A stretch of 64,000 bases of DNA from Darksidea phi (taxonomy: Eukaryota; Ascomycota; Dothideomycetes; Pleosporales; Lentitheciaceae), in assembly GCA_030770425.1 (NCBI GenBank), contig JASJFT010000056.1, positions 169,653 to 233,652 of the forward strand, written 5' to 3'. How positions within the stretch are numbered: the first letter of the stretch is position 1; every line of letters begins with the position of its first letter. This document shows, one piece after another, positions 58,526 through 64,000 of the stretch. A program made the translations under genes and the position numbers. The notes under the pieces were generated by a model. It had not been told where the DNA came from. It did not search any database and saw nothing but the letters and a program-made list of their open reading frames with translations.

Positions 58526-58912
58526 TTAGCCCGGCCCAATCTTTGGCATATCATGATGCTCACTCAACCCACTCAAGTATTTATTCAGCTCCTCCACCTT
58601 CTCCTTATGCGTCTTCACACCCTCCTTCTTGACTTTCTCTTCTAGCCTCTTCCTCCGCCTCTCTTCGTATCGCTTTTCAGCCTCCGTTTTCTGTCTGCCG
58701 CCGCCTTCTATTATTCGCCTTTCGGCCGTTTCGGGTGAGAGCGAACGATGTGGTGTGTGGGAAGGCGATTTAGTTGTGGAAGGGTCGGCCGAGGGCTGCG
58801 CGGTGGAGGAATCGGTGGCTTTGGGTTTTTTCTTCTTCTTCTTTTTGTCGATGCCACCGCCCTTCAGTTTGAGGGCGCCGCCGGTGGCGGATGCGTAGTC
58901 CGAGGATGGCAT
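58526..58912 (-). CDS. FAM32A-like small nuclear protein
   Basis: Single exon, 128 aa, ATG at 58912. A Lys run (GGIDKKKKKKKPKA) after a short GALKLKGG start and a conserved end RYEERRRKRLEEKVKKEGVKTHKEKVEELNKYLSGLSEHHDMPKIGPG match the FAM32A family (DUF1754). The human member is a late spliceosome factor with its C-terminus near the catalytic centre. The middle (SSTAQPSADPSTTKSPSHTP) is low complexity. A C-terminal end that should be strictly conserved is present. The protein is basic and probably nuclear. The gene lies downstream of the permease spacer, with a 295-nt gap to the next, divergent gene. Confidence 0.85.
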   Translation of the reverse strand: MPSSDYASATGGALKLKGGGIDKKKKKKKPKATDSSTAQPSADPSTTKSPSHTPHRSLSPETAERRIIEGGGRQKTEAEKRYEERRRKRLEEKVKKEGVKTHKEKVEELNKYLSGLSEHHDMPKIGPG

Positions 58913-59207
58913 GGTGCCGAGGATTGGGTTGTTGATGTCGTACAGAAAGGTTTTGGAGCTTGAGCTTGGGCGGTCACCGCGGGGATGCGGGCACGTGATG
59001 CGGGGTGGCTAAACACGGCCGGTGAACCGGATGAAGACGACGGCGAGGGTGAAAATGACGGTGACGACACAGCCTTTTGTTTAGTTGCTGCCCAAGGAGA
59101 CCGAGCCGACGGTGTGTTTGCTGCCTTCAAAACAAGCCGCCATCTATCATCTGTCTACGGCTCCTGTTAGATCACATTGTGTCTATCCTCTCTTGGCTAC
59201 AGATGCG

Positions 59208-59933
59208 ATGGCCACAAGCCCTCTCGTCGCCTTACCGGCCGAACTACGCCTGCGCGTATACGACTTTGTGTTGCCCTCGATCCCACTCTCCGCACGACCT
59301 GCGCAATACATAGGCCTCCTTCGCTCTTGCCAATTGATCAGGAATGAGCTGGAGTCGGAGATACTGAAGCGTATGACCGCCTTCCTCTACCGCGTCCAAG
59401 GAAGATGTCGCCGAGTCTACGCCGAAGACATGTCATTTGAAGTACCGCAAAACCTAAACTCGCTCTACAATCTGCAGGTAACGAGGCCTAGCAAAGACCC
59501 GATGTTCGGGCGAGAAGATCCCTTCGTGGCATTACTGTACATGTACTTCAACACCCTCACAATCCACACACTCCGCCCCTCGTACCCTCCAAACACTTTC
59601 CCCACCCCCCGAGACAAGCGTCGGACTCAGTATAACATGTGCCTCCTCGCGCGGTGGATAGCGTCTCGCCAACTTTCGGAAGATCTACCGGCTGCGAGGA
59701 GAATAGTGTATGGTTGGACTTCGGATCGACAGGCTGCATCGATGCAGATTAAGAGGTATTGTTTGGAGGCGTTGGAGTGGAATGGGGGTTGGGGGATGGT
59801 GTTTTGGAGACATTGGGCTGATAGAAAATTGGGAGGTGTTGAGTTTGTGAGGGAGGCGGACTGGGGGGAAGAGTGGCGTCAGTTTGGAGATCAGTACGTC
59901 TGTGAGCTCCATAAGCCAAGGAGGTTCCTTTAG
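59208..59933 (+). CDS. Small 2EXR/F-box-like protein, unknown function
   Basis: Single exon, 241 aa, ATG at 59208; the frame is open further upstream but with no conserved text. Start MATSPLVALPAELRLRVYDFVLPSI is the LPxELRxxIY type that opens the 2EXR and F-box-like families of fungi. Later: YIGLLRSCQLIRNELESEILKRM, then LARWIASRQLSEDLPAARRIVYGWTSDRQAAS and an aromatic end (WRHWADRKLGGVEFVREADW). Such genes are numerous in Pezizomycotina and mostly uncharacterised. Its stop codon overlaps the stop of the convergent fRMsr gene. Confidence 0.7.
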   Translation: MATSPLVALPAELRLRVYDFVLPSIPLSARPAQYIGLLRSCQLIRNELESEILKRMTAFLYRVQGRCRRVYAEDMSFEVPQNLNSLYNLQVTRPSKDPMFGREDPFVALLYMYFNTLTIHTLRPSYPPNTFPTPRDKRRTQYNMCLLARWIASRQLSEDLPAARRIVYGWTSDRQAASMQIKRYCLEALEWNGGWGMVFWRHWADRKLGGVEFVREADWGEEWRQFGDQYVCELHKPRRFL

Positions 59934-60719
59934 AAGTCGCAGCTTTTTGCCAATAGCTCTGCTAGCTCCTCCAAAGCAGCCTGGTCCTCCGGTCCAAACC
60001 CATTCATCTCCGCACAATCGATATCTATAATGGCTACGACCTACTGTCGTGAGCCTAACCAACCATGCACCAACCATGCGCTAGGGTTTCACTCACCTTC
60101 TCGTCCTTTAATATCGGCACGACAATCTCGCTCTTACTCGCTCCATCACAAGCAATGTGTCCCGGAAACCGCTCTACATCATCCACCAATTGCGTGACTC
60201 CCGTCTTCGCCGCCGCCCCACAAACTCCCTTTCCAAACGCAATGGCCTGGCAAGCAACCTGGCCTTGGAACGGGCCAAGGATTAGTTGCGAAGAATTGGA
60301 GGGGTCGACGAAGTAGAAACCTGCCCAATTTACCGCAGAGGAGGGAGCAGGAAGGGAGTGATAGGCATGCCAGAGGAGCGAGGCGGTGTTGGAGAAGTTG
60401 CTATAGAAAACCAAGCTTAGTCACGGCGTATGCTCTCTCGTTGAAGACGGACCAGAGGATGCTTACCAGACCTAAAATGGTGTTAGCTCGCGCTTCTTCT
60501 AGGCGTCAACAACCAAAATTGATATAGAAACGCGCTTACCCAATTTCTTTGGCCGTCAAATAAAGCCTTTGCTTGTTCGAGGACTTGTGCATACACATCC
60601 TTCTTGCTCATGCCCTCCGCAAATGTTGACGAGTCGGCATGAACCTTGCTCTGTAGTCAGTACTCAATCTTTTTCGCCTACGCTCTTGCTGTAAAGTAAC
60701 ATGTTTTATGACGTACCAT
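59930..60719 (-). CDS. Free methionine-(R)-sulfoxide reductase (fRMsr, GAF domain)
   Basis: Five exons: 60717-60719 (ATG only), 60540-60644, 60467-60471 (5 nt), 60097-60400 and 59930-60040, 175 aa. The 5-nt exon GTCTG is required: without it RNW...NFSN falls out of frame, with it the text reads RNWVCNFSNTASLLWHAYHSLPAPSSAVNWAGFY as expected. All GAF-fold marks are there. Three cysteines, in VACQAIAFGKGVCGAAAKTG and PGHIACDGASKSEIVVPI, correspond to the redox-active ones of the yeast enzyme. It reduces free Met-R-SO with thioredoxin. An alternative acceptor (CTACAG at 60651-60656) would add two residues (Ser-Lys) after Met. Both stay in frame. Confidence 0.9.
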
Positions 60720-61454
60720 TGTGCCAATGTCAGTTGTTGCACCGTTTACTGTTGGGTTGGATTCTTGGAGCTCGAAAAGATCATCGAGCTTTCAGACTAA
60801 GTATGGCGCCATCGCGGCTCTGATTGGTTGGGTCAGGCTTAGTTTGGAGATTTCTTCAAACGAGCGGATCATGATAGTGCTCCGAGGATATGTATAATGG
60901 CTGTTGGCAGAGGTGTCAAATAGGCATGTGGGTGGCTATAATTTTGAATATAAAGTTCCAATACTAGGGTATAAGGTTCGGTACTGTCTCCTACATTGAA
61001 AAAATATATTAAGACATATGTAGCTCCTCTAAGTACTATATATCCTAATAGCCTTTCACAATAAATACTACGTAAAGGTTATCTAATTTAGCAGATGAAT
61101 TAATTAGAGGAAGAGATTGCTATATAGGTTTCTGCTAGTATAGTGTACACAGACTTCTGACATGACTGCAAAGTGGTAAACGACCATGTTCCGATGCTTC
61201 ACTATGGCCAAGTAAATTCCACACAAACCAGCCCCAACCGGCACATTTTATCGCTGGCCATAATCTTACCTCCCACGGTACTTTTGGAAGGTGTCTCCGG
61301 CTGGTGCCCCTTCCATTGTATTCTTGGGCGGAGTAGGTTCCATAGCGTAGATCTGGAAGTCCTTATGGCAATCCTTTGGTCACCTCCCCTACAAACTCAA
61401 GTCAGATGTATGCCATATTATTAAGGCACCATCTTTCTCTGACTGTCCATCCGC
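60720..61454. other. AT-rich spacer between fRMsr and PCC1
   Basis: From about 60900 to 61160 the DNA is strongly A+T rich with many TA steps, standing out from its surroundings. It looks like an old, mutated repeat. No frame, end repeat or RNA gene could be recognised. Confidence 0.4.
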
Positions 61455-61899
61455 TCAGCTCTTCACCTCCTCCAGCCCCTGGACGCCTTGCAAGCCTTCC
61501 GTGACAGGTTCATGCACCACATCAACATCCAAGTCCTTCATCACACCTATAACGACGCCTACGCTCTCAAAGAACCCATTGACCGCGACCCGGAGCATGC
61601 GGTTTGTAGTCGCGGCGTAATCTACCCGCAGAATAGTTCGTTCGGCAGAGTCATCGGGAGTGGTAAGAGCGAAGGAGCGACGGACGAGGGGTGAGAGTTC
61701 CGCGTCTACGGAGAGAACGCTTAGAGCGGTCGAGGCGAGGTGCGCAGTTGGAAAGGGGATGTTCAGGGTGCTAGAAATGTTAGTTGGGATCGTTGGATAG
61801 ACCGAGTTGGAGAGGCAATGTTGACGGGACAGAGAGGGGAGCAAAGACGTACAGTGTACAGGGGAACTCAGCCTGCTCCATCCCAGTTTGATCTGCCAT
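61455..61899 (-). CDS. PCC1: KEOPS/EKC complex subunit Pcc1
   Basis: Two exons, 61853-61899 and 61455-61770 (82-nt intron, GTACGT/TTCTAG), 120 aa. ATG at 61899 starts ADQTGMEQAEFPCTLTLNIPFPTAHLASTALSVLSVDAELSPLV. The family's core continues RRSFALTTPDDSAERTILRVDYAATTNRMLRVAVNGFFESVGVVIGVMKDLD. Pcc1 is a small dimeric subunit of the complex that makes the t6A base of tRNAs that decode ANN codons, and it also affects telomeres and transcription in yeast. Length is slightly above the usual 85-110 aa, owing to a C-terminal tail (VVHEPVTEGLQGVQGLEEVKS). Confidence 0.9.
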
Positions 61900-62221
61900 A
61901 TTCGCATTCGTATACCCTTCTTTCCCCTCAAAATTCTTCACAAATGCAAGAGGCGCTCCGCGATCGCTGCGCGTCAAAATCCCAGCCAGAAAATTAGGGT
62001 ACGCGTTTTGACCCCGCCCCGCACCCCGAGTTCGGTTAGGCTACGAACGAGGGATCATCACTTTCGACGACAGCGTCATTATGCCTTCATCCATTCGATT
62101 CGCCAAGCATTCATCATGGACTACAAAACCTCTGTCCGCCTTGTTCTGCTGTCGATTTACAAGCTTCCCACCACATCGAACCACCAGCACAATACCAATT
62201 GATACAATACAATACACCATC

Positions 62222-62762
62222 ATGGCATTTCCATCTCAGTTCCTCGCGTTCAACCGCCAAGTCGGGTTCTCATCGTCACACGGGCTGCAATCCTTCATTC
62301 GTACCCCATCGACAATGTTACGACCCGCGTCAGTGCTTTCGGCAAGGCACTTCACGGCCAAGTCTTGCAATTTAAAGGACTACCCTAACGACCTGAGCAC
62401 AAACTCGAAAACGAAGACGGACAAGTACCCCGACGACCAGCACTCGCTCTCCAAGAATAAGCAGGGCGATCAACTGGATGTCCAAACTGCGAACGTAAAG
62501 CACGGAATGGAGTAAGTCGTCTCATCTTACCCGCATCTCACACTGCAAAGCTATGTTTGCTCTATCCATGGCCTCATGGCGTTGCAATTCATCTTGTGTT
62601 ACCGAGCTAACCGGTAGTAGTGCGCAAAAGAGCGGCGGCGGCGGTCAGGCGACTGAAGGAAAAGATTCTGCAGGCGGTGTGTCAAAGGCGAAGCGGGAGC
62701 ATCCTGAGGCACCTGATCCGGCTATTGGCATGCAAGATGAGAGGGGTGGACGTGGCCGTTGA
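62222..62762 (+). CDS. Small conserved fungal protein, probably mitochondrial
   Basis: Two exons, 62222-62511 and 62618-62762 (106-nt intron), 144 aa. The first 50 residues are rich in Arg/Ser/Phe and lack acids (MAFPSQFLAFNRQVGFSSS, RTPSTMLRPASVLSARHFTA), as in a mitochondrial presequence. Then a charged, Asp/Asn/Lys-rich middle (YPDDQHSLSKNKQGDQLDVQ) and a conserved tail (KAKREHPEAPDPAIGMQDERGG). I have seen the tail type in many fungal proteomes without a known role. The intron joins GMD|SAQKSGGGG. Divergent from PCC1 by 322 nt. Confidence 0.7.
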
Positions 62763-63400
62763 AGGCGCCAACAAACTCCATAGATGCGCGAAGTGTATCA
62801 AGATAGGGGCGGGTGCAGACGGCTTGTTGGGCTACTTGCATAAAGGGGTGTTCGCTGGCAGCCTGCTGTACAACATCAATAATCCGAATTTGGAATCTCC
62901 TGCACTTCGAGTGTTCGAATGGATGATAGCCATGCGTGCAAGTACTCGTTGCCGGTGAGTAGATCCGGATCGTGTAACAAGCTCGTTCTCCTGACTGCAG
63001 TGTTAGGCTATATGCTAAGCTAATTCAACTCAATAGTCGAACGACGAGCTTGCCGCTTCTGTACTCCTACGGACTCATAGAGTAGCGAGGACCCTTTCGA
63101 TACGCTGTCCTATCCCGCGCTGTCCCACTACTTACAGCGTCTGATCATATGCTCTCAGCACGCGATCGTCGTACTTACCAAAGCCACAACCCTGTACAAT
63201 ACACACACAACAGCGATCCTCGACACAGCATATTTCTATCTATCATCTCCAAACGTATGTAACGGTTACATCTTGTACAACTGTAATCTGCTAACCTATC
63301 ACTAGCGCAACCATCCCTACCCGGCGTCCCTATCTCTGAGCCCTAAACGAAGCATATATACTCTCTCATCCTACCTCCTCCGGACCTTCGCTCTTTACCG
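62763..63400. other. Non-coding stretch near the right end
   Basis: No recognisable gene. T/C-rich from about 63200 to 63400, which could be a promoter of a gene starting near 63.4 kb. Confidence 0.35.
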
Positions 63401-63420
63401 TCACTTATATATATACCTTC

Positions 63421-64000
63421 GCCGGCCGACCCCTCCGCAGGAGGAATCCATAGAAAACGAGGCCAAGCGCTTGGCTGAGCTTGACAGCCAGTGTGTGCTG
63501 GTGTGCTGCCAAGTGGCGACGGACCTAGAACGCTGCAAGGTCACCAACGTCAAGTTCCTACAGTTTGTTCTCGGATACGTCAGCAAAGCCGTGGAGCGGC
63601 TGGCAGACCGCGTCAGGCTGCAGCAGGAGTCGCGCACGCACACGCCGTTGTCCAGCAATCCTGATCAGGACTACACGGTCCTAGAAAGCGCTCTGGAGGT
63701 ATGTTTGGCGCGCTCTCATGCTGTTGCTGTTCTGACGCATATAGCTTACTCGCCAGGCGTATCATTCCGACCCGCAGCCATCCGCTTTTCGAGCCGAAGA
63801 ATGAGCTGAACGCATCCACCATCATTGCAGTCGCCTACGGAACACTCCACTACCGCAATGGCCCCTCAGGTCTCTATAAGTACTTGACGACCGAGAAAGG
63901 TGTTTCTCCAGAGTCCGCCTCCTCGACAAACGTTTGTATCCGATTCGATATGTTTGCGATGTGCTGCGACTGCTTGTCCCGTAGCTCCAACGCACTCTGT
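63421..64000 (+). CDS. Unresolved coding-like fragment at the right edge
   Basis: A coding-like block from about 63440 (EESIENEAKRLAELDSQCVL, CQVATDLERCKVTNVKFLQF, VLGYVSKAVERLADRVRLQQ) to 63699, then a possible intron with GTATGT donor and CATATAG end. The following text in the matching frame meets a TGA at 63804; another frame (ARRIIPTRSHPLFEPKNELNA, STIIAVAYGTLHYRNGPSGL) stays open to the window end. The frames do not join at any good splice site I could find. It may be a gene whose start or exons I mis-set, or a decaying gene. No family recognised. Confidence 0.3.

Noticed and set aside
1..64000. CRISPR array, prophage, operon or biosynthetic cluster
   Set aside because: No regular repeat-spacer pattern, no phage genes and no co-directional pathway genes. 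The sequence is eukaryotic and mostly housekeeping.

Overview
This window reads as nuclear DNA of a filamentous ascomycete (Pezizomycotina, most probably Dothideomycetes). The evidence is spliced genes with short introns (about 41-160 nt, GT-AG), about one gene per 2.3 kb, and typical fungal families: Zn2Cys6 regulators, a HET-domain protein, a NACHT-type NLR relic, DUF3431, Pfa3 and FacB-like proteins. There is no operon structure. Genes lie on both strands as divergent and convergent pairs. All multi-exon models below were built by hand from splice sites and give in-frame totals.

Layout. 1-8 kb: the start of a secreted Asp-box/YCF48-like beta-propeller gene (-, cut by the window edge), the Golgi/endosome Dsc E3 ligase subunit (Tul1/DscA, -), mitofusin Fzo1 (-) and ESCRT-III Vps2 (+). 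8.7-10.1 kb: a decayed NLR (NACHT) gene that has lost its P-loop and carries stops, deletions and a frameshift. 11-15 kb: a PP2C phosphatase (Ptc-type) and the AMPK gamma subunit Snf4 (both +). 15-20 kb: an accessory stretch with AT-rich DNA, an apparently intact HET-domain gene (-) and one weak candidate gene. 20-29 kb: Cdc14 phosphatase (-), a SET-domain methyltransferase (+) and a FacB/Cat8-like carbon regulator (+). 31-45 kb: Kti12 (-), a small low-complexity protein (+), an F-box protein (-), a DUF3431 protein (-), RNA exonuclease Rex3 (-) and a DUF676 lipase (+). 45-54 kb: DHHC palmitoyltransferase Pfa3 (-), a second Zn2Cys6 regulator (-) and an amino-acid permease (-). 54-58.5 kb: the longest gene-free stretch, with a regularly spaced CTGGGGTAAT motif. 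58.5-63 kb: compact housekeeping genes, namely FAM32A-like (-), a small 2EXR/F-box-like protein (+), free-methionine-R-sulfoxide reductase (-), KEOPS subunit Pcc1 (-) and a small probably mitochondrial protein (+). The last 600 nt contain an unresolved coding-like fragment.

Most genes are conserved housekeeping functions (membrane traffic, mitochondrial fusion, signalling, tRNA modification, RNA turnover). The accessory signal is concentrated at 8.2-20 kb, where a dead NLR, a HET gene and AT-rich debris lie close together. I did not find a convincing new multi-gene system. The most striking details are gene-structural: a 5-nt internal exon with an ATG-only first exon in the fRMsr gene, 22- and 44-nt exons in a Zn2Cys6 gene, overlapping stop codons of two convergent genes, and a 337-nt intron in the DUF3431 gene.
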